From Arcticibacter pallidicorallinus (GTDB lineage Bacteria; Bacteroidota; Bacteroidia; Sphingobacteriales; Sphingobacteriaceae), in assembly GCF_003002875.1 (NCBI RefSeq), contig NZ_PVTH01000012.1, positions 1 through 64,000 on the forward strand: a stretch of 64,000 nucleotides of DNA, read 5' to 3'. The translations under genes and the position numbers were made by a program. Position 1 is the stretch's first letter. The number at the start of each line of letters is the position of its first letter. Below the pieces are notes generated by a model that was given only the letters and a program-made list of their open reading frames with translations, searched no databases and was not told the origin of the DNA. Shown here piece by piece: positions 24,598-33,766 of this stretch.

Positions 24598-26091
24598 TTA
24601 CTTGATACCTGCTTTTACAAGTGCGTTGCGGTATAATTGGTTGATATCTTCGGAAATATTGAACCCGAGCACCGAACCGGTGAATACCAGGGTAGCAGCC
24701 GCTGAGCGAAGGGCTATATCCACCACAATATTATCGAAAAGAGGTATGTAGATGCCGATGGCAAGGCTTACTGCCGAGATCAGCAGCACCGCCAGGTATT
24801 TGCTATCGAAGGGCTGCAGCTTGAACTTGACCAGAATGAACAACCAATAGAGAAAGTTGAGGATGACCATGATCAGCAGGTAGGATAAGGCGGCACCGAC
24901 GAGACCGAAATGTGGAATCAGCAGCCAATTGAGAAAAGCACAGACAAAGACTGCGGCAGTGATCATGTAGGTGGTGTAGCGATAATACCTGGAGAAGTTG
25001 ATGATCTGCCCGTTTAAGCCTCCGGTAATATCCACCAGGAAGGTCAATCCTACAATAACAAAGACCCAGAAGTACTGCGCATATTCAGGCCGGTTCATCA
25101 GGAAGAGAATGTGGTCGTAGTTGATGAGCAGCCCGATGAGCAACAGGCAGCCAATGATGAACTGGACAAGCGAAGTCTTTTTATAGATGCGATCAATCTT
25201 TTTGAGATCGTTCTGCGCCCACGCTTCGGAAACGATTTGGTAAGAGGTGCGTCCGAGGGCCTTGGCGGGTAAACTGATGACAACGGCGATTCCAAAGAAT
25301 GTTCCGTAAATCCCTACAAGCTCCAATGATCTGTCGGCAATTACGCTGAGCATCAGCACGGCCATACCCTGGACCAGACCAAAAGAGCCTCCGCTGATTA
25401 CTGAGAACAGCCCGTAGTTCAAAAGCTCCTTGCGTTGTGATTTTACTTCCCGGGTGATGGGCGCCAGTTTAAAATGCTTGCCCTTAGCGATATTGTACCA
25501 GAGCAGGAATGCGATTAATGCGTTTGCGACGAGGTAGGCATTGAGAAAGCCGTCGTAACCGAACCAGGCAGCGGCCATCATCAGCACGGTAATGCTGGTA
25601 ATGAACCGGAGAAGGAATTCTTTGAGGAAGGCTGAAAACACGTTCTTAAAAACTGTGCGCGCAAGGCTTTCCAGAACTGTGAACAGAAGGGTTAAAAAGG
25701 ATATCGGGATGAGGTAATAGTAATGCTGTACCATTAGTCCGCCGCCTGCCTTGTCTTCATATTGGTTCATCACGAAGCCCTTGAATAGTAGGAACAGCAG
25801 GGTGAAGGCCAGAAAGCTGAGTGTGCTCCATAACACCACCAGGGAAATAAAGCCTTTATGGGTTTTGTCTTCTGTGCGGAATACCGGAAAATACTTCAGA
25901 ATTACGCCGTTGATGCCCAGGGAGGCAATCTGGGCATACAGTCCGGAAACCGTTATCACCAGCGTATAAAAGCCTATCTCCTCTTTGGTAAGGATGCGTT
26001 GAAAGAGAATGACCAGGTTCAGAAAACCGAGTACAGTACCTGCGTATAAGATAATGCTGTTATAAAACCCCTGCTTCTGTAATAGATTCAT
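24598..26091 (-). CDS. Wzx/MATE-like polysaccharide flippase
   Basis: A 497-residue membrane protein with about 14 helices, of the polysaccharide biosynthesis (Wzx/RfbX) family in the MOP superfamily. It moves undecaprenyl-linked oligosaccharides across the inner membrane. Typical features are the first helix YAGTVLGFLNLVILF followed by LTKEEIGFYTLV, and paired helices across the chain. Its ATG overlaps the stop codon of the upstream GT4 gene by one base (TAATG). No Wzy polymerase or chain-length regulator is seen nearby, so its cargo may be a single short oligosaccharide. Confidence 0.88.
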   Translation of the reverse strand: MNLLQKQGFYNSIILYAGTVLGFLNLVILFQRILTKEEIGFYTLVITVSGLYAQIASLGINGVILKYFPVFRTEDKTHKGFISLVVLWSTLSFLAFTLLFLLFKGFVMNQYEDKAGGGLMVQHYYYLIPISFLTLLFTVLESLARTVFKNVFSAFLKEFLLRFITSITVLMMAAAWFGYDGFLNAYLVANALIAFLLWYNIAKGKHFKLAPITREVKSQRKELLNYGLFSVISGGSFGLVQGMAVLMLSVIADRSLELVGIYGTFFGIAVVISLPAKALGRTSYQIVSEAWAQNDLKKIDRIYKKTSLVQFIIGCLLLIGLLINYDHILFLMNRPEYAQYFWVFVIVGLTFLVDITGGLNGQIINFSRYYRYTTYMITAAVFVCAFLNWLLIPHFGLVGAALSYLLIMVILNFLYWLFILVKFKLQPFDSKYLAVLLISAVSLAIGIYIPLFDNIVVDIALRSAAATLVFTGSVLGFNISEDINQLYRNALVKAGIK

Positions 26092-27224
26092 TAAGAGTGG
26101 TTGTGTTTTTTTGCAATGGCTTCTTCGAGAATAGCATTTAGCCGGGCGATGCGATCGGAGAGCGTATAGTTCTGCATGATATGCTTCCTACCCTCGCGGC
26201 CCATTTCGGCTGCCTGCTCAGGAGAGGAAAGGATCGCGACCATCTTCTCTGCCATGCCTGTGGTGTCGTATTCGTCGACCAGATAGCCTGTTTTTCCTTC
26301 GATAACGGCTTCCTTGATTCCGGCGTGCCGGGTGCTAACAACAGGCAGAGCCGCTGCTGCAGCTTCAAGAATGGTGTTAGGCGTGCCTTCCATGTCTCCA
26401 TCGGGAGGTGTGACCGAGTGTTGGACGAAGCAACAGCTCTGTTTGAGCAGTTGGCTGATCTCATCGGATGGCAGCACCCCTGGGAAGTTCACCTTATCGG
26501 CAATACCCAATTCCTGGGTTAGTGTCTTTGATTCTTCTAATAGAGGACCGCCCCCTGCCATGATGAGCCTCGCCTCAGGAGAACGTTTGAGAACTTCGTA
26601 AAACGCTTTTATAGTGGTCTGTGGCGATTTCTTGCTGACAAAACGACCAACGAAGAGAAAGCTGTTACTGCGGTTTGTATTTTCATGCGCAGGAGCGAAA
26701 CGTTCGGTGTTGATACCATAGGGATTGAGCACCAGTTTTTCCCTGGGCGCGCCGAGCCGCTGCAGGCTATTGATCATATCATTAGATACCCCGATGATGG
26801 TGGAAGCGTATTGAAAGGCGCGCCGATACCAGTCTTGGTATTCGTTGATGGTTGAATGATGATGCGCATCGGCTCCATGAAAGTGGATGACCAGGGGAAC
26901 ATCGGCCAGCTTACAGGCTTCGGCTACCATCGCCCCTGTAGTACCGTACTCTGCCAGTACAACGTCTACCTTTTCTTTCCGGAGATAGGACACGAGCGCT
27001 TTTGTGCGCACGGGAATATCTCTTTTCTTTAGAGCCCGCTTCTGAAAAAGGTAGCTGGCGATACCCCAAAAGGTAGGAATGAGGAAAGATCCATCTTCCT
27101 TGTAAAGCGGGAAGACACCTCCGTAGAGGATTTTCTTTTCCATCGGGAGGAAATCAACATGCGACTGGATGAAAGTTTCCGAATACGTGGAGGGGTTTGG
27201 CTTGATAATGCAGAGTTTAGCCAT
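26091..27224 (-). CDS. GT4 family glycosyltransferase
   Basis: A 377-residue GT-B fold retaining transferase. The N-terminal half has KPNPSTYSETFIQSHV, seen in colanic-acid WcaL-like enzymes, and VIHFHGADAHHHS. The C-terminal donor domain has NRSNSFLFVGRFVSKKSPQ, then PDGDMEGTPNTILEAAAAALPVVST with the EX7E-type acidic pair. It acts on the cytoplasmic face of the membrane. It begins 2 bases after the methyltransferase gene ends and overlaps the flippase start, so it sits in the middle of a tightly coupled operon. Confidence 0.88.
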   Translation of the reverse strand: MAKLCIIKPNPSTYSETFIQSHVDFLPMEKKILYGGVFPLYKEDGSFLIPTFWGIASYLFQKRALKKRDIPVRTKALVSYLRKEKVDVVLAEYGTTGAMVAEACKLADVPLVIHFHGADAHHHSTINEYQDWYRRAFQYASTIIGVSNDMINSLQRLGAPREKLVLNPYGINTERFAPAHENTNRSNSFLFVGRFVSKKSPQTTIKAFYEVLKRSPEARLIMAGGGPLLEESKTLTQELGIADKVNFPGVLPSDEISQLLKQSCCFVQHSVTPPDGDMEGTPNTILEAAAAALPVVSTRHAGIKEAVIEGKTGYLVDEYDTTGMAEKMVAILSSPEQAAEMGREGRKHIMQNYTLSDRIARLNAILEEAIAKKHNHS

Positions 27225-27226
27225 GT

Positions 27227-27991
27227 TTATTTCAGCTTATTTCTGACATAGGTACGTCGGAGCAAACTGCCCAGCTTGTAAATGCCTTTATTAATGATGC
27301 GCTTTGATCTCTGCTGCAGCGTTACGGGTTTCTGATGAAAGAAGGCGGCTTCGAAATCGTCGTTCTTTTCGAAGACAATGTGTGCGTAATCTCCCTGGTT
27401 CCAGATGTCCTTGATCTGATAGAGCAGTACGTCGGCCCCGATATCAGCAGCCAGCTTCCCGATTACGTCGAATGAAATATGCTCATCGACCGGCTGCATG
27501 GTTTCGGGCTTGTGTTTTGCCGACCATTTGAGGTAATGAGGAGTTGGCACAGACAGAAAGAGGCGGCCTTTGTTATTCAGCAGCTTTTTGATGGAAGCGT
27601 GTACGACGGGGCGGTCTGGTATGGAAATATGCTCGTAGACATCCATGAAGACAATGAGGTCGAAAGTGGTGTCGTAAGTATCTTCTGTAAGAATGCCACT
27701 TTTGAACTTCAGCCGGGAGCTCCCGAACAGCTTGTCTGCCATTTGGATCGAGTGCGTACTGATGTCAATACCATGTATTTCGGCATCGGGCCACTGTTTA
27801 CCCATGCGGGCGCAAATACTGCCTATTCCGCAGCCTACTTCGAGTATACGAAGCGGTTTCTGGGGTGCATACCGGACGAGCGTATTCCAGGCTTCCTCAA
27901 TTCTGGGATTAACCTTGATATAGTCGTTCAACTTGTTTTGAACGTGCTCGTTATAATAGGTAATTACCTGTTCGGCTGACTGCTCCTGCAT
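27227..27991 (-). CDS. Class I SAM-dependent methyltransferase
   Basis: A 254-residue enzyme with a Rossmann-like SAM-binding fold. Motif I is ILEVGCGIGSICARMG, the acidic end of strand 2 is IHGIDIS, and FDLIVFMDVYEHI is the post-I/II region. The basic C-terminal 40 residues may touch membrane or acceptor. It is the first gene of the glycan operon, so O-methylation of a sugar (perhaps chain capping) is a reasonable inference, not shown. Confidence 0.85.
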   Translation of the reverse strand: MQEQSAEQVITYYNEHVQNKLNDYIKVNPRIEEAWNTLVRYAPQKPLRILEVGCGIGSICARMGKQWPDAEIHGIDISTHSIQMADKLFGSSRLKFKSGILTEDTYDTTFDLIVFMDVYEHISIPDRPVVHASIKKLLNNKGRLFLSVPTPHYLKWSAKHKPETMQPVDEHISFDVIGKLAADIGADVLLYQIKDIWNQGDYAHIVFEKNDDFEAAFFHQKPVTLQQRSKRIINKGIYKLGSLLRRTYVRNKLK

Positions 27992-28109
27992 TTTTAGTAG
28001 ATTAATCTTCGAAAATACTAAGATTCCCCATAACGGAAATAAAAAAGTACAGCTGAGGTAATATCAGCCAGGAAGCTAAGAAAATTTACTTATACGATAT
28101 CGTTATACA

Positions 28110-28142
28110 AAAAAAGGCTGGATCGTTATGAACCAGCCTTTT
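28110..28142 (-). terminator. Terminator of typA
   Basis: On the minus strand AAGGCTGG pairs with CCAGCCTT around a loop of about 11 bases and is followed by TTTTTTG. It lies just after the typA stop codon. Confidence 0.85.
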
Positions 28143-28164
28143 AAACTATTTATTAAATGATCGA

Positions 28165-29970
28165 CTAAACAAATTTCTTTGCGTTGATCTTACGTTCGCC
28201 TTCATTTAGGTAAATCTTGCGAAGACGCATGCTCTTTGGAGTGATCTCGATGTACTCGTCGCTTTGGATATATTCCATTGCTTCTTCCAGAGAGAACTTA
28301 ATAGCTGGTGCGATACGTGTATTATCGTCAGTACCTGAGGCGCGCATGTTGGTAAGCTGCTTTCCTTTGGTCAGGTTGATAACCAGGTCATTCTCGCGAA
28401 TGTGCTCTCCCATGATCTGTCCTTCATAAACATCAGCTCCCGGATCGATAAAGAAACGGCCTCTGTCTTGTAGTTTATCAATCGCATAAGCAGTGGTAGT
28501 ACCTTTGTCCATAGAAATCAATACACCGTTTGATCTTCCAGGAATGGCACCTTTCCATGGCTCGTAAGCCTTGAAACGGTGTGCCATGATTGCTTCACCA
28601 GCAGTTGCTGTAAGAACGTTATTTCTTAAGCCAATAATACCGCGGGCAGGAATATCAAATTCCAGGTGCTGCAAGTCGCCCTTAGGCTCCATAATCAACA
28701 GTTCACCTTTACGCTGCGTTACTAATTCGATAACCTTACCGGAAACCTCTGAAGGAACGTCAACGATTAGGACTTCAATTGGCTCACATTTTACTCCATC
28801 AATTTCTTTCAGAATAACCTGTGGTTGTCCTACCTGAATCTCATAACCTTCGCGACGCATCGTTTCAATCAATACAGATAAATGGAGGATACCTCTTCCG
28901 TAAACCAAATAGGCATCGGGAGATTCTGTTTCAATAACCTTTAATGCAAGGTTTTTTTCCATCTCCTTGTAAAGGCGGTCACGAAGGTGACGTGAGGTAA
29001 CGAACTTGCCCTCTTTACCGAAGAATGGAGAGTTATTGATGGTAAACAACATGTTCATTGTTGGCTCATCAATATGTATAATTTCAAGCTGCTCAGGATT
29101 TTCGAAGTCGGCGATGGTATCACCAATATCAAATCCGTCAATACCTACTACAGCGCAGATATCACCAGCTTTAACTTCTTTTGCTTTGATTTTTCCGAGA
29201 CCTTCGAAAGTGTAAAGCTCTTTAATACGGGATTTTTGGATGGTACCGTCGCGCTTTACTAAAGACACAGGCATGTTCTCTCTGATCTCGCCTCTTGCAA
29301 CGCGACCGATAGCGATACGTCCAACGAAAGAAGAGTAATCAAGAGAAGTGATCTGCATTTGAAGCGTTCCTTCTGAAACTGGAGCCGGAGGAATGCTTTC
29401 TAAAATTGCATCTAGTAATGGGAAAATGTCTTCTGTTTTTTGTTTCCAGTCAGTACTCATCCATCCTTGTTTAGATGAACCGTAGATAACCGGGAAGTCT
29501 AGCTGATCTTCTGTTGCTTCAAGATTGAAGAACAATTCGAAGATAGACTCATAAACTTCTTCAGGGCGGCAGTTTTCTTTGTCAACTTTGTTTACAACAA
29601 CGATAGGCTTAAGTCCTAGTGCAAGCGCCTTCTGTGTTACGAAACGTGTCTGCGGCATTGCTCCTTCGAATGCGTCAACAAGCAAAATAACACCGTCAGT
29701 CATCTTAAGAACCCGCTCTACCTCTCCGCCGAAATCGGCGTGACCCGGGGTATCGATGATATTAATTTTTACTCCCTTGTAGTTTACGGATACGTTTTTC
29801 GCTACAATAGTTATTCCTCGCTCACGCTCAAGATCGTTATTATCTAGAATTAACTCTCCTGTTTGTTCGTTGTCTCTGAATAACTGACAAGAGTGTAAAA
29901 TTTTATCAACCATTGTAGTTTTACCATGGTCAACGTGTGCTATAATTGCAATGTTTCTGATATTCTGCAT
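28165..29970 (-). CDS. typA: Translational GTPase TypA/BipA
   Basis: A 601-residue ribosome-binding GTPase of the EF-G/LepA group, involved in stress adaptation and ribosome assembly. The G domain shows [13 protein letters not shown] (G1), the switch region ERGITI (G2), [11 protein letters not shown] (G3) and VNKVDKE (G4). A beta-barrel domain, two alpha/beta domains and the TypA-specific C-terminal domain ([17 protein letters not shown]) follow. The length is standard. It has its own promoter and terminator. Confidence 0.96.
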   Translation of the reverse strand: MQNIRNIAIIAHVDHGKTTMVDKILHSCQLFRDNEQTGELILDNNDLERERGITIVAKNVSVNYKGVKINIIDTPGHADFGGEVERVLKMTDGVILLVDAFEGAMPQTRFVTQKALALGLKPIVVVNKVDKENCRPEEVYESIFELFFNLEATEDQLDFPVIYGSSKQGWMSTDWKQKTEDIFPLLDAILESIPPAPVSEGTLQMQITSLDYSSFVGRIAIGRVARGEIRENMPVSLVKRDGTIQKSRIKELYTFEGLGKIKAKEVKAGDICAVVGIDGFDIGDTIADFENPEQLEIIHIDEPTMNMLFTINNSPFFGKEGKFVTSRHLRDRLYKEMEKNLALKVIETESPDAYLVYGRGILHLSVLIETMRREGYEIQVGQPQVILKEIDGVKCEPIEVLIVDVPSEVSGKVIELVTQRKGELLIMEPKGDLQHLEFDIPARGIIGLRNNVLTATAGEAIMAHRFKAYEPWKGAIPGRSNGVLISMDKGTTTAYAIDKLQDRGRFFIDPGADVYEGQIMGEHIRENDLVINLTKGKQLTNMRASGTDDNTRIAPAIKFSLEEAMEYIQSDEYIEITPKSMRLRKIYLNEGERKINAKKFV

Positions 29971-29993
29971 GTAATGCCCTAAAAAATTTTTTG

Positions 29994-30001
29994 CAAAGGT
30001 A
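29994..30001 (-). promoter_or_regulatory. -7 promoter box for typA
   Basis: TACCTTTG on the minus strand fits TAnnTTTG exactly and ends 23 bases before the typA ATG. The -33 region is AT-rich without a clear TTG. Confidence 0.5.
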
Positions 30002-30069
30002 CGATTTAATTCATAAAATCCCGCGTTTGAACATTAAAATATCATGACAATCAGGGAGTAATAAAACTT

Positions 30070-30077
30070 TATCTTTG
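30070..30077 (+). promoter_or_regulatory. -7 promoter box abutting the small Cys-rich gene
   Basis: TATCTTTG fits TAnnTTTG and ends 3 bases before the ATG at 30081. If used, it would give a leaderless transcript. No TTG is present at standard -33 spacing. Confidence 0.35.
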
Positions 30078-30080
30078 TAT

Positions 30081-30230
30081 ATGGATACACAGGAGATTAT
30101 CGTTTTGATCTTGTTCCTCCTCGCAATAGCGTATATAGGGCGGCTAGTTTTCAGAAGTTTGCGTTCCAATAAAGGCTGCGCGAGCGGTTGTAATAAGTGC
30201 GGAGTTGACTTTACTGATGTTAAGCCTTAA
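30081..30230 (+). CDS. 49-residue Cys-rich membrane peptide (FeoB-associated type)
   Basis: A short frame encodes one N-terminal transmembrane helix (about residues 6-22, IIVLILFLLAIAYIGRLVF), a basic hinge (RSLRSNK) and a cysteine cluster GCASGCNKCG. This layout is that of the small Bacteroidota proteins annotated as FeoB-associated Cys-rich membrane proteins, but no feoB is in the window. It is divergent from typA and overlaps the end of the convergent ispF by 11 bases. The start is fixed by the -7 box just upstream. Metal binding by the cysteines is an inference. Confidence 0.68.
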   Translation: MDTQEIIVLILFLLAIAYIGRLVFRSLRSNKGCASGCNKCGVDFTDVKP

Positions 30231-30708
30231 CGTCTTTTTCTATTAGGCAGACCGCGTAGGCAACCACTCCTTCTTCCCTGCCGATGAATCCCATGGTTTC
30301 ATTGGTGGTCGCTTTTATGGAGATATCATCCTCGCTGATACCTGCTGCCTCGGCTATGTTTTTTTTCATTGCAGGAACATGGGGATTTATTTTGGGGGCT
30401 TCCAGGCACAGCATGGCGTCAATGTTTCCTATTCTCCAACCTTTTTCTGCGATCAGGCGAACACACTCCGTTAACAGGAGAGCACTGCTGATTCCTTTCC
30501 AGCGGTCATCGGTATTGGAAAAGTGAAAACCTATATCTCCCAGGTTCGCTGCACCGAGCAGTGCGTCGCTAATGGCGTGCAGTAAGACGTCGGCATCTGA
30601 ATGTCCGAATGCTCCGGAGTGATGATCAAGATGAACTCCTCCAATGATGAAGGGGTGGTTTTTCTTCAATTGATGTACATCGAAACCAAATCCAACTTTT
30701 ATTTTCAT
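30220..30708 (-). CDS. ispF: 2-C-methyl-D-erythritol 2,4-cyclodiphosphate synthase
   Basis: A 162-residue enzyme of the MEP isoprenoid pathway that cyclises CDP-ME 2-phosphate with release of CMP. Zinc ligands and active-site motifs are seen: GFDVHQL near residue 10, the long GHSDADVLLHAISDALLGA motif at residues 34-52, and the ATTNETMGFIGREEG C-terminal motif. It acts as a homotrimer in the cytoplasm. It lies 168 bases downstream of porV on the same strand, without an ispD partner. Confidence 0.95.
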   Translation of the reverse strand: MKIKVGFGFDVHQLKKNHPFIIGGVHLDHHSGAFGHSDADVLLHAISDALLGAANLGDIGFHFSNTDDRWKGISSALLLTECVRLIAEKGWRIGNIDAMLCLEAPKINPHVPAMKKNIAEAAGISEDDISIKATTNETMGFIGREEGVVAYAVCLIEKDVKA

Positions 30709-30876
30709 TATGGTATAATTTGTTTTTTTATGGTAATGAAGCTATCATGAACGTATTCGTTGCTGCTTTTGAGCGGCGCGCTCCGGATGGCTTCGTTTCT
30801 GTTTTTTATCAAACCTACTAAACTTTAATGGATCAACCTTCTTTTAGGGCTTTAATCGTTATCTGCTGAAACTTCG

Positions 30877-32043
30877 TTAGTTGAATGCGTACATAAGCGA
30901 GACGCGGAGGGAGTTGGCTAGTGGATTGTTTCTAATGGTGGAGAAAAGGTAGGAGAAGTCGATTTGCAGTGAGGAATATCGATAGCCTGCCCCTGCTGTA
31001 AGGTATTGCCTGTTGCCTTTGTCGGGACTCTCATATTGATAGCCGCCACGGACACCCAATTGCTGAGATAGCAGATATTCGAGTCCCAGCCCAACGCTTA
31101 CCTCGCTGATTTCCTCACCGAGCCCTCCGGGCGCATCGGCGAAAGAACCAAAGATGCCGGAGGCCACTGAGCGGTCGTCATTTCGTCCGGCCACGATGTC
31201 ACCATCTTCATTGAATCTGGGGGGCGTCGGTACAAGGAGTTTGTTTAAATCTACTGCAATGAGCAGCTGCTGAGGAGAACCGGGGTTAACAGTGAGCGCA
31301 GATCCGAGCTTGAGGTTTGTGGGTAAGAACATCTTTTCTCCGGCATTGACATAGGATAGTTTATTTCCAATGTTTGAGACGTTGATCCCAAAAGCGATAT
31401 TATGCGAACGATTTCCGATGATTAACTCAATTTGGTGGTACGCGGAGACGTCGACGGCCAGGGCCGTTGCGGAGAGGGATGACTGCCCCTCGGCGCCTGT
31501 ACCATCTGGAACGTTTGACGAAATAAAGCGAACGGTGGTGGCCAGAGCCAATGACGAGCCAAAGAGTCGCGCGTACGTGGCATCAAACGCCAGATCGTTT
31601 GGTCGGTATGTTCCCAGAGAAGAGAAGAGCTCATCGCGAAGTTGAATGTCGCCCATAGAAAAATATTTTGCGGAAATTCCCAGGGTACTTTTTTTATCTA
31701 TTTTATGATAGCCGCTCAGGTAAGTGATGTACATATCTGTTGTAAGATTGCGCAACCAGGGACTGTAGGAGATGGCGACAGCTGCTCTATCCTTCGCATA
31801 GGCAATTTTCGATGGGTTAGCGTACAAGGCGTTGGGGTCTGAAGGAGTTGCTGCACCTGCGTCTCCCATTGCTCCGGTTCTGGCATCGGGACTTATCCGC
31901 AAGAAAGGTACTGCTGTTTGGATTCTTCCGGATATGACTTTGGAAGATGGGGTATTTACTGTAGGTTGAGCGACCGTTTCGAGTCCCCGGAGCCAAAGCA
32001 GGACAAAGACAGTGAAGAAACTTCGAAACGAGCAAAAGATCAT
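30877..32043 (-). CDS. porV: T9SS outer-membrane protein PorV (LptO)
   Basis: A 388-residue FadL-fold outer-membrane barrel that in T9SS carries cargo from the SprA translocon and, with the PorU sortase, to the attachment complex. The signal peptide ends near TVAQ. The mature start has the PorV hallmark TAVPFLRISPDARTGAMGDAG followed by DPNALYANPSKIAYA. The last strands end in LRVSLMYAFN, a typical barrel C-terminus. The ATG at 32043 is chosen; an in-frame TTG 48 bases upstream would spoil the signal peptide. It is divergent from gldJ, and no porU gene is next to it. Confidence 0.9.
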   Translation of the reverse strand: MIFCSFRSFFTVFVLLWLRGLETVAQPTVNTPSSKVISGRIQTAVPFLRISPDARTGAMGDAGAATPSDPNALYANPSKIAYAKDRAAVAISYSPWLRNLTTDMYITYLSGYHKIDKKSTLGISAKYFSMGDIQLRDELFSSLGTYRPNDLAFDATYARLFGSSLALATTVRFISSNVPDGTGAEGQSSLSATALAVDVSAYHQIELIIGNRSHNIAFGINVSNIGNKLSYVNAGEKMFLPTNLKLGSALTVNPGSPQQLLIAVDLNKLLVPTPPRFNEDGDIVAGRNDDRSVASGIFGSFADAPGGLGEEISEVSVGLGLEYLLSQQLGVRGGYQYESPDKGNRQYLTAGAGYRYSSLQIDFSYLFSTIRNNPLANSLRVSLMYAFN

Positions 32044-32149
32044 AGATAAATGTAGAATATATTTAGGAAGAACGCCATATATAGACACCAATCTCTTCTG
32101 GTTTTAAGTGATTATTCCTATTATTGCAGTTCTCTGTTTTATATACTGA

Positions 32150-33721
32150 ATGAAAAGATTATCAATACTTTTTACAACCGGAATTTTAGGGCTTGCTTGT
32201 TTAGGGGTTGGCTGTAAAAGCAAGGTTTCTTCGAATACAGGCTGGGCTTATAACGATAGCAAAAACGGGGGATTTACCGTCGCCCAAAACATAAAGCCAG
32301 CACCGGGACCGGGGCTTATCCCGATCGAGGGAGGAACGTTTGTAATGGGAGGCAGTTTGCAACAGGATCTGGCTTACGAAAACGATAATCTGAGAAGGCG
32401 GGTTACAGTTCCGTCTTTTTATATGGACGAGACAGAGGTATCTAATGTAAACTGGGGTGAATATCTTTACTGGATACAGAGAAATTTCCCGGACGACCGC
32501 GAATATTATTACAATGCTCTTCCGGATACGCTTGTATGGCGTCGCCCTCTTTCTTACAATGAGCCTTATGTAGAGAATTACCTGCGGCACCCTGCCTATC
32601 AGGATTACCCGGTAATTGGAATCAGCTGGGAACAGGCAAAAGAATATGCAGAATGGCGTACAGACAGGGTAAATGAACAAATCCTTCGTGCCCGCGGAAT
32701 AATGGTCGATTTTAAAACGCTCGCCAACAAGGGAAATAAGGTTGAAGCCACGAACGAACCGTTTAATACGGACATCTACCTCAATGGTCAGTATCAAGGG
32801 GAGGGTATCAACGGAAAAAGAATGCCAAGAGACCTGAATCCGGCTGCAGGGGCGGAAGGTTCGCGGGGAAGTGCGAATGTTCGCAGACCGGTGAGAAAGG
32901 AAGATGGGGTGCTGCAGGAGCATTACCGCCTGCCTTCTGAAGCGGAGTGGGAGTATGCTGCGCTGGCGCTTGCGGGAAACACTTCTGACGAAAATATTGC
33001 AGATGGAAAGATCTATCCCTGGAGCGGTCTTGGCGTTCGCTCCTCATCGAGGAGAACTCAGGGTCTGATTATGGCGAACTTTAAACGGGCCGCGGGAGAC
33101 AACATGGGTACTGGCGGAGCTTTGAACGACAAGGCGGATATTACCGCTCCAGTGAGAAGCTATATGCCGAATGACTTCGGACTGTATAATATGGCCGGAA
33201 ATGTAAACGAATGGGTTGGTGACACTTATCGGAAGATGTCATATGAAGAGTTCGATGACTTCAATCCGTTTCGCGGAAACGAATACGTAAATAAGCGTAT
33301 TGCCGACGTTAATAAGGGCACATTTGCGAAAGATAAGTACGGTAGGCCAATTAAAGAACCAGCCACTTCACGCAGGAAGCAAACCTGGGCGGAGCTTAAC
33401 GGACAGGTTGATACCACCAGAGAAAACTCTGAAGCAAAGTTTAATTATGACCTGCGTGGCTATAAGGATACAGTGAACCAGGAACTTTACGGTGTTACTA
33501 CACTTGTGAACGATCGGTCAAAGGTGTATAAAGGTGGATCATGGAACGATCGGGCGTACTGGCTCAACCCGGCGACCCGCAGGTTCATGCAACAGGATGA
33601 AACGAGTGCTGAGGTAGGCTTCAGATGTGCAATGAATATGGTTGGCTCTGCTGAAATTAATAGTGTAGGTAAGAAAAAGTTTAAGCAACCGCGCTCCCGA
33701 ACCAATACTAAAGTAAGATAA
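32150..33721 (+). CDS. gldJ: Gliding motility/T9SS lipoprotein GldJ
   Basis: A 523-residue lipoprotein with lipobox LGVGC (Cys22) and the GldJ-type N-terminus NTGWAYNDSKNGGF. The rest is a formylglycine-generating-enzyme (SUMF1) fold: IPIEGGTFVMGG, SFYMDETEVSNVNWGEYLYW, LPSEAEWEYAALA, NMAGNVNEWVGD, and the C-terminal VYKGGSWNDRAYWLNPATRR. GldJ-family proteins keep this fold but act structurally, stabilising GldK and the T9SS motor rings at the outer membrane. A long insertion lies between residues 185 and 260. It is divergent from porV. Confidence 0.9.
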   Translation: MKRLSILFTTGILGLACLGVGCKSKVSSNTGWAYNDSKNGGFTVAQNIKPAPGPGLIPIEGGTFVMGGSLQQDLAYENDNLRRRVTVPSFYMDETEVSNVNWGEYLYWIQRNFPDDREYYYNALPDTLVWRRPLSYNEPYVENYLRHPAYQDYPVIGISWEQAKEYAEWRTDRVNEQILRARGIMVDFKTLANKGNKVEATNEPFNTDIYLNGQYQGEGINGKRMPRDLNPAAGAEGSRGSANVRRPVRKEDGVLQEHYRLPSEAEWEYAALALAGNTSDENIADGKIYPWSGLGVRSSSRRTQGLIMANFKRAAGDNMGTGGALNDKADITAPVRSYMPNDFGLYNMAGNVNEWVGDTYRKMSYEEFDDFNPFRGNEYVNKRIADVNKGTFAKDKYGRPIKEPATSRRKQTWAELNGQVDTTRENSEAKFNYDLRGYKDTVNQELYGVTTLVNDRSKVYKGGSWNDRAYWLNPATRRFMQQDETSAEVGFRCAMNMVGSAEINSVGKKKFKQPRSRTNTKVR

Positions 33722-33766
33722 GTGTTCTACACTAACCCTCTCTGAGCTCCAAATGAAAACGTCTGT

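Noticed and set aside
21593-27991. Recent horizontal transfer of the glycan operon
   Set aside because: No tRNA, integrase, IS element or direct repeat flanks it, and by eye its codon use does not clearly differ from its neighbours.
32150-33721. A working formylglycine-generating enzyme or sulfatase modifier instead of GldJ
   Set aside because: The lipoprotein signal, the GWAYNDSKNGGF N-terminus and the location next to porV point to GldJ; no sulfatase gene is near.
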